From Lycocorax pyrrhopterus obiensis (taxonomy: Eukaryota; Chordata; Aves; Passeriformes; Paradisaeidae): a stretch of DNA of 64,000 bases. The stretch is from positions 13,720,830-13,784,829 of the forward strand of contig JACSVZ010000022.1 of assembly GCA_014706295.1 (NCBI GenBank), given 5' to 3'. The notes under the pieces are model-generated. The model was given only the letters and a program-made list of their open reading frames with translations. It had not been told where the DNA came from and ran no database searches. The position numbers and the translations under genes were made by a program. Of this stretch, positions 52,336 through 64,000 are shown one piece after another. Every line of letters begins with the position of its first letter. Within the stretch, counting starts at the first letter, position 1.

Positions 52336-53076
52336 ACTGCAAGGAGCAGTTTGTGCAAAAGGTGCTGGAATTATGGTCAGAATGAGATCCATTTGCTGGT
52401 CTGTTGTTACGGGGCCACAGCATTGCTTTTGAAATTCACGAGTTTTTCCCTTTCTCGCGTGAGGAAAATCACTGTATCATGGGTTAACAGAATGATCTGC
52501 AGGGAGGCCAGAACAGCAACTGTAGAAGAAATAAATGCGCCATCATTTTCAGAACAAACTGCAAGGGAAGAGGCCGTGAGGAATCAGATATTACATGGGG
52601 AAAGCTTCGGCAGTCAGTTTGCTTCTCTGGAGTGCTTATTCATGAGCGAGTACATTCTTTCCTCCCGTGAGGCATCAAACCTAGAACCAAACTCATTAAA
52701 AATTGTGTGTCCCCCACTCAATTCCAATACACACAACCAGTATTTCCACAGCTTTAAAGTGACCTTCTGGCCACCTTTTGGTGGCACTGGCACTACAGTC
52801 GGCCTGTTGATAAACCCATCCCAAAAGTCTCCTGTAAACCAGCAGGTCCAGCACGACAGCCCTGCCTGGGGTCAGATCCCCTCCAGAGGTGCCATCCCAC
52901 TGCCCTCCACGACATGGTGCACGCTGACATCCTCCAGTGCCTTTGGCTCTCGTCGTCACTGGTTACCCCTGTCCAAGGGCAGCAATTGCAAATGTCACTG
53001 CATTTGCACCCCAGACCAGAACAAACACAGTGGTTTTCACATCACTGCTGTGTGTCTGCAGTTACCTGGAGTGTAA
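52336..53076 (+). other. Longest stop-free frame in the window (247 codons incl. stop), unrecognised
   Basis: The frame is open from just after a TAA at 52333 to a stop at 53074-53076. The first ATG is at 52492, which would give 194 residues; before it only a TTG could serve. In DNA of this composition such a stretch is unlikely at any single place and uncommon even over a 64-kb window. I do not recognise the product. It is Ser/Thr-rich with scattered Cys and Trp, and has no signal peptide, clear membrane helix, zinc-finger spacing or repeat. The opposite strand also has an 87-codon open frame (52696-52959), which weakens the coding reading. There is no promoter, and no obvious exon boundary. 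Possibilities are chance, a decayed retrocopy, or an exon of an unknown or lineage-specific transcript. Confidence 0.15.
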
Positions 53077-56000
53077 ATGGGCAGTGAATTAAATTGCCCT
53101 CACAGAGCTCTGTAAGAAATCCATTAAACAAAGAATTGCTGCTATAAACAAACAAATCTGGATCACAACTTCAGCTCTTTGACCTCTTCAGTGGATTTCC
53201 TGGTTTTATCAGGAGAGCTTCTTTACATTTTTCCTAATTTGCCACCAATATTTTAAAAGTTGTTTAAAAAAAAGAAAAACAGAAGAAAGAAGGATAAGAT
53301 TTGGCACCGATTATTTTAAGTCTGTTCAGAATACAGGAGGAAGGTTAATTAGCTTTTCTGACCTGAAGAGTCTAGGAAAGTATCCCTGGTGACTCACTAA
53401 TTGCTGCTCAATGCATAATAGTGTCTGTGAAGCAAAGTGCATGAAGCCAGACACTGATAATAATGTTACTTTGATTTAAAATTCTATACCTGCGAGGACA
53501 TAATGCTGTTTCAGTACAGCATGCACTCCACTGATAGATCTAAATATTCCCCAACTATTCATTTATTTTATTGGCAATTCTGGTCACTAATCTTAATTTG
53601 AATTCATACCAGGAACAACTGTGTTTCTCAGATTGAAAGTAAAATGGTATTTAGGGTATCATTAGAGCATATTCTGGAAGTGTTTTCTCATGTGTAGTAA
53701 ACAATTCCATTAAGACAGTTATATGTGCTAGAGTTGACTTATTTATTTAATTATGGGGGTGTGTCACACAAAGAATACATCATTTTTATAAATACAAACA
53801 ATTAGTCCATGGTAGGAAAAATATTTCTAAACTGTGACAAACAGAGGCATCATGTTATCTTTTAAAATGGTGTGAGATCAATACAGAATAAGGAACTTTA
53901 GGGAACCTATGGAATCAAGCTCTCAGAGTATCAGAAAGTTGTTCAGTGTATATGTCCTTCTTTTGATGTCTATCAATTGACACACAGTGATGAGGATTTA
54001 ATAGGCAGAATAGGTGTGTACTATTAATTCAGTTAATCAGTAGCTCTGGGGTCTGTTTTTTAAAAGTTCACCAGAGAACAAAATGCAAATTTACTCTTCT
54101 TAGAAGGTCCTGTAGTGTTGGTTTCTTGATACCCTTTTGTTGAGAATTAATTTTTAAAGTTTGTTTAGTAACTGCAAACACATTTTTCATGTAAGATTTC
54201 TCTCTGTGCTAGTGGTGCAACCTTCTTTAAATAGGTATTCTACAGATCCTCACTGGATCAGTTATAAAACACTTCTTCAGCAATCTGTCCTCCCATAATA
54301 GATTCCTGCAGGAACACAATCATCCAAGTCTCATTTGCATTAAGCCAATTACTCCCAGTTTCCAGGACAGTGTTGGAAAAGCAGGAGTGTCATTCACAGC
54401 TTTGACTACAGAAACCTGCTACATCAACAAGCTGCATGCACCCAGTCACAAGCCATTGAAAACCTTCTAATATATAACCGATATTTTCCTTCTCAGCAGC
54501 TTATAGCATAGTTTAAGGGGGTTTTTTGTAGTCCTCCTGACACATCTGTCAGTTTATTCGCCACATTCCTTCCTTGCATCTCTTCTGTCCTGAGCCAGGT
54601 GATAAAATTGAGGCAGACCTATTCTTCAGGAGGATGCTGACCCAAAGGTGCCCTCAGGTACCATTGCCAGCACCTCTCCACACAGGCAGCTGGCAGCAGG
54701 GACAGGGCCTGCAGATGGAGCAGGAGAGAGGGAATGCCAATGTTCAGACACTTCTCCTGCTAAGGCTGGCACATTCTATTACTTCAGAGCTATGAATGAT
54801 ATTAAATAGCTGGGCTGGTACATCTGCCCACTGCTGGGTTGTTAGAAGAGCTCGCCGTGCCTCAGGCAGGAGCAGACTACGGGGTTTTTGTTTCCTCAGG
54901 AGCTGCGTCTCTGTCACAGAACAAAACACCCATCCTGGGAAGTTTTCTGCTCCGCCTGGGCAGGCTGTGAGCCTCCTGCTGCGTGGACACACGTGAACAT
55001 CCCACCCCTAATACTCCTGTTCTGCAAGGAACAGCATTCAGGGTGTGCGAGGGAATGGGATACATCAGTAGGGTGGGAGAAATGTGGAGGTAACAGCAGT
55101 TCAGGTCCCCTTTTCTTTCTGTTCCCTGTGTGTCTGTACCTTGATTCCAGACACAGCCCCTGATGCTGTCTGTCAGCTCCTGACAGCAACAGGAGCAGCA
55201 CAGGTTTTCTTCTGTGCTTTGGCAGACTTAACCTGCACTCCCACTGCCTTTGCCTGAGCAATCTGCGGGTTGATATTTACTAAATCAGCATTATGGAACC
55301 CATATCTTTGTCCCACCCTCCTCTTTTCCCTGTCATTTCTATTTCAGCTCAGATATCCAGCAGCTTGACAGATAAGACATTGCCAAATCACAAAAGACCT
55401 TACGTATATCTTGAATTTCCTGACTTAGCTTATTAAGCTGCAATCTGTTGCACAGAATCACACAATAGATGTGTTACAATCTAACCTGACATTAATAAGT
55501 TACTCCCATGATAAAAGACAGAAGACATGCAAAAAGTGACTGGTTTTCTTGTCAGTGGAGCAGCTCTCAAAGCCAACAGGAGATCAAGTCAGTCGAATCC
55601 AGCATGTGTTTAAATTAACAAAAATTAGAGCAGGTGTCTACTAATGTATGGGGTATTATTTTCAGGCTTTTTCTGAAAAGCATTCTTATATCTGTAACAT
55701 AACCCTTTGTTCATTACAGAATCTTGCTGCTCATTGAATGTGAATTCTTTTCATTGCCTAAAATGAAATCCTGAATTCTTGTCCAGGACAAGTTTTCTTA
55801 CCCCTATTCACGTCCTAAATATTGTGCATTATTTGGCACAGCACAGCTCTCCTGCCCCTTCATGCTAGGAACTTTACATACACCACTGAGAGAGCAAAAA
55901 AGGAGAAAAATAAGAAAATTTCTTACTCCTGGGGCACTCTGGGCAGGCACTGAAAGCAAACAGTCCCTTTTCTCTGTATCATGTTGGACACACACTCTTT

Positions 56001-58102
56001 ATCTATACCCTGTATTTCACTACAGCTTAAACAGTTCACTAACTGTAACAGCTGAACCAAGACTCAAGCCACCAGGAAGAAAGGGTGTGGGTTTTGTGAG
56101 ATAAATTCCTGTCAGCTTTTCAGGGGAGAAGTGTTCTGCTGCTTTGCTGCTGCCAATTTGCCCAGTGCCATCATGGAAATGCACAGTAAAAAGGTTAAAA
56201 TAATGTTGGCCTGAGACTGTCAGCAATCTCTGTGTCCAAAGGATTTATTTGCCAGTCCTGTCCTGGGAATGGGCTGCCTTAATTAATTGAGATGGAAAGA
56301 GAAGTTGGAATGATGAGGTAGAGCAAAAAGTGTTCCAGCACAGCTTAGGCTCAGGGTGGATGTGCATCACCCACGTCGTGCATGGTAGAGCAGCTGCAGC
56401 AAAAACCAGAGGTCAGGTGGAGAAAGAACAGGGGAAGATGCTCTTCCTTACCCCTTTTCTATAGTGTGGTTTTGAGACAGACATTGTATCTCCTCTCCCA
56501 CTCCTGTTCTGGCTGCCCTCATGTGCGTACCTTGATCTCGGAGCCTCTCGAGTGGAGAGATTACGAACGTGAAACACCTGAGCAGTGGCAGCTTTGCTGT
56601 GAGCCTCAACACGAGTGAATCAAGCACAGCCCTCCCCAGCTGGGGCAGGAGGAGGTCAAAGCTGCTCCTCTCATGGCAGGCTCTGACCCATTGTGGGCTC
56701 GCTGCAGGCCACCCTTCCAGAGCTGCTCCAGCCCCACAGGAGCGCTGCCCTGCCCGGGCACCGCAGGCTCCCAGCAGTGCAGGTAACCCAGCAGTCCTGG
56801 AGGACAAACAGGGACTGGTGTCATCAGTATCACTTCATTGTCTGCTCCAGTGTGTGAGAAGGGTGGGGGTTAAAATTGCTGGCAGGATCCTCAAAGGAAT
56901 GCTGGCTATCCCTAGAGGAATTTGCTAATTTTTGTCTGCAGTTTACGTGAAATTTCATTTGTTCTCAATGCAGCGTGATTTGTTTTAAATCTGTAAAGCT
57001 GGAGCTTTCAGAACTGTTCCTTGCCAAGGGTACCTGGGGGAGGTAATTTAGTTCTCTCAGGTTCACTGGGTGGGGGCTCATGCCAAAGCAGTTTTATTTT
57101 CCCAGCTGGAGCCTCCGGGTAACTGAACCTGACAACACCTGGCACAAGGGCTCCAGCGGGTCTCTCATTCACTGTGGAGAGGCATTTTTATGTCACCTCT
57201 CATCACAATGGCTGAGTAATGAGGACACATATCTTCTTTGGGGTTTCTTTTTTGTCTCCTATCTTCCCAAAACACTACCATAATCCTGAGGTAACAACAC
57301 GGCAGAGGCAAAAGATATGCACTAAAATGAGGTTCTTATCTGCAGTTTTATTATCCCATGCAATATTCTTGCAGAAAATTACTTTCTGAAATGTGCTAAG
57401 CTGCTCTTTGGCTCTCCAGGGCTCTATTCACAATTTTCTGTAAGTGATTTTTGTTTAATTTGTAGCAATAGAGGGATAGATATCTTTCACCCTGCCTGTT
57501 ATCAACTTAATTGTAGCTATAGGAAAAGTAAAGGCTAGCTGACTTTTTATTACCGAGAGTAAAATAATGGGGCATTGTTTGCTTTTCTGTTTCTGTACAG
57601 CACAGTGGCTAAACTGGTACCTAATTCATGTAACTTTGTCCCAAATAAATGCTTCATTTTAGTATGAATTAATTTTGTCTAGAGGAAGACTGTGTCACCT
57701 GTAGTCCTTGTTCCTAATGGCTAAGTTGCTGCAGGTAAACCTTTAGCAGGAGGTGAATGAAGGATCTTTGTGGCTGTGGAGGCTGCATTTTGCTGGTTTG
57801 CTGTTTTTTTAACAAAAATCATAGAGACAGAAAGTGCTCCAGCCCACTCTGTGTTTCTGGTGCAGAGAGCTCCTGTTCTGCTGTGCAGAAATGCAGGTTT
57901 TGCCTTTGTCTGCTCCATCCTCAAGCCTCTGCTTACAGAGATGAAAAGAAAAAGTTTGTATGCTCCCATATGTGCTTTGATGGAAAGCCCAGCTGATTTC
58001 AAACATTGATACAGCACTTCAGCAGCTTTTACTTTAATGAAGCCACCCCTGGGGTAACGTGTTTAACTTGGCCACAGCACTTCAAAAGGTACATGGGCCA
58101 GA
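53077..58102. other. Non-genic stretch with G+C-rich patches
   Basis: No gene is recognised. A purine-rich run lies at about 53266-53300. The patches 54560-55260 and 56340-56830 are G+C-richer and carry many overlapping frames on both strands. The second holds more CpG than its surroundings (about a dozen) but not enough for a clear CpG island. A CTCGCTGCAG acceptor-like word near 56708 and a GTGCAG/GTAACC donor-like word near 56780 could bound a short exon, though the polypyrimidine tract is poor. Confidence 0.6.
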
Positions 58103-58400
58103 GAGGAGCTAGAAAAACCAAAAGTGTACAGGAAAAACTGAAAGGTTTAGTCTAGAAAGCGAAGTTTTAACCTTAACATGATGCAAACAGGAGATAAGTA
58201 AATTGTTTTCCAAAGGCATGTTGGAAATGGCAAGAAATAATGGGCTGAAATTGTAGCACAGACCAGGCATTAGGAAGAACTTTTTCAGTGGTGAGAATAG
58301 ATAAGCAGTGGCCTCAGCAGGGAGGTTACGAATTCTCTGTCTCTGGCTGTTATTTTTCAAAAATACACTGTACAAGAGTCTCTTGGAGATGCTGTGTGTG
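58103..58400 (+). mobile_element. Old CR1-type LINE 3' end
   Basis: About 300 bases follow the order of an older CR1 3' region. GGTTTAGTCTAGAAAGCGAAG (consensus 'GTTTAGCCTGGAGAAG') comes first, then AATAATGGGCTGAAATTGTAGCA. These are followed by GGCATTAGGAAGAACTTTTTCAGTGGTGAGAAT, then CAGTGGCCTCAGCAGGGAGGTTACGAATTCTCTGTC, and finally a degenerate 'CTGG...TTTTTCAAAAA' and 'GTCTCTTGGAGATGCTGT' block. It is more diverged than the copy near 37 kb, so it inserted earlier. It has no coding capacity. The extreme 3' hexamers are not recognisable and the ends are approximate. Confidence 0.75.
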
Positions 58401-61400
58401 CTTTCCCTGTCTGTGGGAAAGGACAATGGCTGTTAATGTTTTGCAGTTACTTCACGTCCCATTTTCTTGTCATTTTTCTCCACTCTAATAAAAAGGGGAA
58501 GCTGTTTCTCTGACTGGCAGGCTGGGCCCCCTCCCTGAGAAATCTCCTGTTCTGACCTGTTGTGAGCAGAGGTGCTTTCCACACTTGGGCTTGGGAAAGG
58601 AAGACCCAGAAAGAAAACCCTCCTGCCTGATGAGAGTCTCCATTTCTTCCTTTAGATAATTAGCAATGTGTGAAGGATCTGTCAGTGTCAAAAATGTGAA
58701 TTTTACTGTTACAGGATGGTTCTGCAGAGGAAAGGGAAGATGCCTCACCTTTGCCATGTGCCTTATGTCTGAGGCATTTTTGGGTAGCATCCTGCAAGGT
58801 TTTAATCTCATTTCCTGTGTAGGAAGTTGCTTTTCCTTTCCCCTCGTATTGCATCTTCAAGGGTAGATTCTCTGTCACATACAAAGAAGCAAAATCTTCC
58901 TGGCTTTCAAAAATTCTGTGCAATATTTCAAACTAAAATGCTTTTACACAAAGCTACTGGCATGTCTCTTTTTCATCAACCTCAAAAAAGTACATAGTGA
59001 TACATCTTGGGTGGATTTTAAAACAAACCTCACTTGTATCTTTGAAAACGTTCCCTTGCATCCAATGAGAAGCTAAAAATACCTATGAATAAGTTAACAC
59101 CTGAAAATGTAGGTTTCTGCACATGGCTTACATAAACCATAAAAGCAAATTTTTAACTATGTTTGACTTCCATGCATAAATCTCCTTGAGAAAAAGTCCC
59201 ATCCCTGTGACAGTGAGTTTTGAGCTAAAGTAAACATTTTTCCTCTGCAAATTGCACATAAAAACCCCAACTGAAAATTACTAGACCAACATACACAGCT
59301 TTTTTTAATTTTTACTCACAGTTAATCTCTTAATTCTCAAGAAGGCCACTGCCAGAAGCTTTTTTGGCAAACAAATGATTATTTTCTTTGCTTAGTTTCA
59401 TTGTAATTACTTTCAATAAAGCAGCCTAATAGTGGTTGACATAAAGGATACTTTTTCCCTCAGGTTTCTTAATTATTCTCTGATTGATGATATCCAGGGT
59501 AAAAAATGAGCAAAACCATAGCTTTCTAAAAATTTATTACAATAAAAAAAAAAAGAAAACAAAAAATGCAACCTTCAAACCCTAGAATTTAGTCCACTGT
59601 AAGCTAATAGGTGATTTTATTAATGCTTATAGAATTATTTTACCAAAATCTAACATAAGCCAAAACATGTTTAGATATTCTCTGCTTTTCCTCCATGGAA
59701 ATTCATCATAATGTATTAATGTATGTCAGCTTTTATACTCTTAAGGCTCCATGCTGTGACTAATCTTATTCATTTTTTGGCTCCCTGAAGGAGCTGTTAC
59801 ATTGTCCTCTGCAAAAAAGCCCTTTATAAACGTCTCCACAGGGCAGATTGGCACAAAATGCCCTCATGGCTGCTTGGAAAGTTCTGGAGGGTGTCCTGGG
59901 GCTGGACCATTTAATGGCTTATTTATGCTGTGAAGCCTTCTCAAAACGTGCTGTGCCAAGGGTCTGGGCAGAGGCATTCCCAGGGGACACTGGAGCAGGC
60001 TGAGCCAGGATGTCTTTGGGGTTGGAAAGCATCTCTTTGGAAATTTCAGTGTCCTGGCCATCAGCAGAAATGGAATTGGAGGGAAAAGGTGCCAAGAGGA
60101 ACTCCTGCACTCTTCATTGGTCTTAGTGGGGCAATAGTAGCGAGAGAGAAACCAGCAGAGGCTTCTCTGAATTCTCTGATGTGCCTTTCTTAGTTCTTTG
60201 TGTAAGCCCAGCCCAAGTGGAGATCTTTTGGAAGAGCCACTTGGTTGGAACATCTCCCTCCTCTGGACCTTCTGTGGCTTCCTACAACCAAACACATTTC
60301 AGCACAGTTATGAGACTGCTCTAATTTGTACCAGCCCACGTGCTGGCAGGAAAGTGATGTGAGATTAATAAAAGCTATCAAGCACCAGGAAACCATAAAA
60401 CTGTTCCCTGTTTTCATAGTTCTTCAGCCCAGAAAAACAGTGATATGAACACCCATCAAAAATGTTGTGGCAGATCTGAATTCTTGATGACTTCTCTGAA
60501 GGCACGAGCATTGTTTGCAGGAAGTCTGAGAATGATCTTCTCCAGCCTGAATCACAGGGAGAAATATGTGTAGGGCTCAAATGGTGAAAGGAATTTTAAA
60601 AACCCCTTACAAACTTCGCTAGCATGAGAGTTGTTCTTCATCTGAATTATTTCCTTCCATTAATTCCTCAACTTATTTTGATAGGTTTATTAAAAAAGCC
60701 AAGATTCATCTAAGCGAATTTGATTTGGTGTCTAAGCCACTCCAAAATCACATCTTAATTTGATTCTGTTGAAATAATATCTGACCTTGCTAAAGCAGAC
60801 AGCAGAGCACATCACTTCTGGCATGCTGAAAATATAATTATTTGCCTGTTAAGGTTATTTCTCTGCAAAGAAAAGGCAATGGATCAAATAGTGAAGTTTT
60901 AGAGACTGTAACAGGTGAACTTGGAAACCATCACAGCTCACGTGATACTTTTGGGAACAAAACATCAAAATCTTCCAAACACAGTCACATTTTCCCAAAC
61001 ACTCCCATCTCCTGGCACTCTTACAGCCATTTCTGGAGTAAATGCTCTGCACACACAGAGCACTGACTGTGGAATGAATCTCTGAATAGTCATTGAAAGC
61101 CTTTGTCTGTGTTTACAGCTCTTCAGTGAAGCTCCTATTTTTGTTTTCAGAAGGGTTTCTACAGAGAATCAAGGGCTGAGTTTCAGACTGAGCTTCAATT
61201 TTCAGCTCTCTGTAGGACTTCATTGCAAGCCCTGATGAGACTCATAAATGATTACACGCTGCATGTGTTTTTATCTCACATATATAAATCCAAACAAAAA
61301 TAAGTTAAAAAGTAAGAGCAATGAGATGTTACTGCTGTCTACAGCTGCCTGGTGGGAAGGTAGAAGGAGGTGCAGCCAGACTCTTTAAGCTGTCTGTAAG

Positions 61401-62267
61401 TTCTGGTGAATAATACAACCAGTCTAATGCTTCTCACTGAAGATATCTCACCAGATAACTTCTCACTGAACACCATGGAAACTTTGCATCCATAAGTTCA
61501 CCACATAATGTTATCCCAGTCACAACATAAACAGTTGTGTGAACTCTCTCCAGCTCTATACAGGATGTGAAAACACAGCTTTGCACTGTTTGCTTCCAGA
61601 AAGAAACGGATGTAAAAATCTTGAAAAAGTGAAATATGGCATTAAAAATATTCCTTGACCTAATCCTCCATCACTAAATTAAATTTCGGTGACTTGCTAG
61701 GAAAACGTGTTCTTTTTATGTGCTCCCATAAATTATGCATTTCGATGCTGTATGTATCTTTTTTATTATAGAGGAGGCAAAAAAAACCCCCGAATTCAGT
61801 AATCAGACAGCTCCTGAAAGCTAAGTCTTCCAGACACTTAGGCTGCAAGTGGAATCTTATTGTCTGAAAGTGGAATCTTATTGTGAATTACAAGGTTAAA
61901 TCTTGTTAAAATTGTTCCTTTACAATGGATATGAGCACATATTAAGAGTATTGATGAAACACTGATATGTCATAATATTTGTTTCTTGCAGGAACAAAGT
62001 ATTACAAGACAAGTATTCTCTCTGACTTGGGTGGTTCTTCCTCATAGTTACTTTCTATAATTTTGAATAATCTAGTGGTTTTCAATATGACTTGTTCATA
62101 GTCTTTAGTTGCAAGTTTCATACCACAAAATACCATTATTAAAAGATATTCCAGTCCTTTGAACTTATTCATAACAGTCTCAATGGGTCAAAAAATAAGT
62201 AATTAGCTGGTTTTGTATAGCTCATATTTTTATAACTGGTTTTCAACCTTACTGGTTTTCTCTGCAG
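58401..62267. other. Non-genic stretch
   Basis: I see no confirmed gene. The minus-strand frame 59864-60295 (143 codons, opening at an ATG) is the longest here. Its DNA is moderately G+C-rich, and a TTGTAG acceptor-like word precedes part of it on that strand, but the product is not recognised. An A-rich run lies at 59543-59570. A 21-bp partial tandem duplication lies at 61847-61884. Confidence 0.6.
61847..61884. repeat. Partial tandem duplication, 21-bp period
   Basis: The 17-base word AAGTGGAATCTTATTGT occurs twice, 21 bases apart, without a mismatch. It is a small and probably recent local duplication. Confidence 0.85.
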
Positions 62268-62409
62268 GAGCTGTGAAATCGAATACAGCTGAAGCATCAA
62301 TCATTCCACACAGCAAGTCCTTCCAGCTCAACAAGCAGCAGCTTCAAACTTTGGGTGACCAACTTTGTCCTTCATGGGTTTGCTGCAAGGCAGAAACGTC
62401 CAGCCCCAG
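62268..62409 (+). other. Candidate internal exon (142 bp), gene unknown
   Basis: A pyrimidine-rich acceptor (GGTTTTCTCTGCAG) ends at 62267, and a near-perfect donor (CCCCAG, then GTAGGT) follows base 62409. Between them one frame is open for the full 142 bases, while both other forward frames have stops within the first 30 bases. The exon would be entered with two bases of a split codon and its length is 3n+1. The implied peptide of about 47 residues contains a Gln/Leu-rich stretch (Asn-Lys-Gln-Gln-Leu-Gln-Thr-Leu) and a Cys-Pro-Ser-Trp-Val-Cys-Cys cluster. I do not recognise it. The coincidence of both splice sites, a typical exon length and an open frame makes this the best exon candidate here, but chance or a non-coding RNA exon remains plausible. 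Confidence 0.22.
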
Positions 62410-64000
62410 GTAGGTCTGTCTGCACTCTGCCTGTTCCCAAAGCGAGGATTCGTGTCAGTGCCTGGAGGGAGCTGTGTGGAGGGGCTTCCTTGAACTCAGG
62501 TGCTTCACAGTGCCAGAGGGCAGAGGCTCACACAACGTGTGAAATACCTCATCTCGTGTCTGCAAGTGCAGTGGTGGGGTGAGAAGCAGGAGATGGGTGT
62601 CGAGTGGTGGGTGAAAGGACTGGGCAGCACATTTGAGTGGAATGGCTTGGTAGCTGCAGTGCTGTTATGGCTGGAAAGTAGGTTGAGATCTTGTTGCTTA
62701 TCAGGGTTTTAAAACTTTGTTGGACAGTTTCTGACGGACTGGTATAAGACCGCAGTCTTTAATCTTATCTTTATCAAGCTCACAATGTTTTTGTGCATAG
62801 CAGAACTGCGTGAACAGAAATGTACATCAAATATTGCTCAAGTAAAATGCATTTTCGGTACTTACACATTTGTAAACTTGTTAAAACTTTTAATGATGGC
62901 ACACACAGAAGTGGTGTTTTGGGAATTAAATCTGTGGGCAAAGGGGATGAAGTATTGATAGCTCAGCAGAGCTTTCTGCATGCAGTGATTCGTTCTAGAA
63001 GGCCACTTTCCCGTGACAGGTCGTACGGCTCAGTACCTTTTGGTAGCAAAACCATTAAACTTTGCTTTTTCCTGGATGTTCTGTGGTTAAACAAATTATA
63101 GTTAAACTATTAATTATGGTAGCTATTTAAGTGTGACAAATTAAGTTGACTGTATGGCAAAGTCACTCAGTACCCTCGAGAAGCTCAGCCTTGATTTCAA
63201 GATATTGCTCTGAAAACAGAATATTTAACAACAAACTCCATCCCCTGCTTAAACTGTGAATAAACAAATCCCTGCTCCACACACCACAGGGCCTGCACTT
63301 CACCTCTGCCTCCTCTCTACTCTTCCACCTTCCCTGTTCTGCACCTTGATGACGGTTTTGTAAACCTTTCACACTAATGTCTTACAGCTATTTTAAAGGC
63401 ACAACCACAAGTTCTAATTTCAAAGGTTGGTGTAGTAAGAAGGTGACAACCACATGAAAATTACTGTTAATTAGAACAAAAATATAATTTTCACACGTAG
63501 ACAACACCAGATTTCCATCTCTTTTCTTAATAGAAATTCTGAAAATGTTGACAGGTCTTTTCTGAGTAGAGAGCAAAATTGGTAAAAATGGCAAAATGTA
63601 ATATTATTAAAGAAACTTTAAAAATTAGATTTATCTTCATGTTCTTCTAATCAGTTTTTTTAAATAGTCCTTTCACTTCTGCCTCATTTAAAGTGCAATA
63701 AAGCTGTTGAAGTAATTTGATTTTCAGCTGAAGACAGACAGAAGGCTCATACTTGGACAACAATGTATCATTCAGTAATAGTTACTGTAGTGAAAATGCT
63801 GATTATATAGAACTATCTACATACTAGAGTCAGAGGGAAAAGCAATCTTTTCATAAGTATGTAAAGAACTCATAAATAAAGAAGTCTGATATACAGCTAC
63901 AATTTAAGTCACATAACAAATCTGATTTCTTTCTAGAAAGCATCTCATGCAACCATCCTGCTCAAAGCAGGGTCAATTTAGGTCACTCAGGACTGTGCCC
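62410..64000. other. Non-genic stretch
   Basis: No gene or repeat is recognised. The 200 bases after the candidate exon are G+C-richer and hold overlapping short frames; the rest is A/T-rich. Confidence 0.6.

Noticed and set aside
59864..60295. 143-codon minus-strand ATG frame considered as a gene
   Set aside because: No recognisable domain, overlapping open frames in the other phases and on the plus strand, and only a weak acceptor-like word nearby.
1..64000. Search for CRISPR arrays, phage, operons, rRNA or tRNA genes
   Set aside because: No regularly spaced repeats, ribosome-binding sites with packed genes, or RNA-gene signatures are present. The window is vertebrate non-coding DNA.

Overview
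The window reads as nuclear DNA of a bird. It is about 60% A+T and CpG-poor, has no operon-like gene packing, and contains almost no mobile DNA except decayed CR1-clade LINE pieces. I recognise four of these: the 3' tail at 17964-18035 (+), the 3' end at 36878-37167 (+), an ORF2 reverse-transcriptase fragment at 48235-48770 (-), and an older 3' end at 58103-58400 (+). A genome in which scattered CR1 tails are nearly the only repeat is typical of birds. Crocodilians and turtles also carry CR1 but usually show more of other repeat classes. The order and species cannot be named from this sequence.

I found no protein-coding gene, RNA gene or CpG-island promoter that I can call with confidence. 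The window therefore looks like an intergenic stretch, or the inside of one or more very long introns. Nearly all open frames are short and overlap other frames on both strands. Many begin at TTG or GTG codons, and they cluster in the G+C-richer patches (near 19.5-19.9, 33.5-33.9, 54.6-55.3 and 56.4-56.9 kb). That is what chance gives. Four stretches are a little better than background and are listed as unproven: a 247-codon stop-free frame at 52336-53076, a 168-codon ATG frame at 3132-3638, an internal-exon-shaped segment with consensus splice sites at 62268-62409, and a terminal-exon-shaped segment at 12812-12963.

Layout. 1-17.9 kb is unique A/T-rich DNA with small tandem duplications and a possible tRNA-derived SINE head near 10.2 kb. 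18-36.9 kb is unique DNA with an old inverted-repeat element near 18.5 kb, several TAAT-rich segments that look like candidate conserved non-coding elements, and a 9-bp triplet repeat at 31.3 kb. 36.9-48.8 kb carries two CR1 copies, a near-palindromic element at 42.5 kb, a 20-bp tandem duplication at 45.26 kb and a good CTCF-like site at 47.13 kb. 48.8-64 kb holds the longest open frame, G+C-rich patches, the oldest CR1 copy and the candidate exon.

No undescribed gene system is visible. What is worth checking is regulatory or transcriptional: the possible CTCF site, the candidate conserved elements, and whether the exon-shaped segments belong to a long non-coding RNA or an unrecognised gene. 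All of these need cross-species alignment or RNA-seq.
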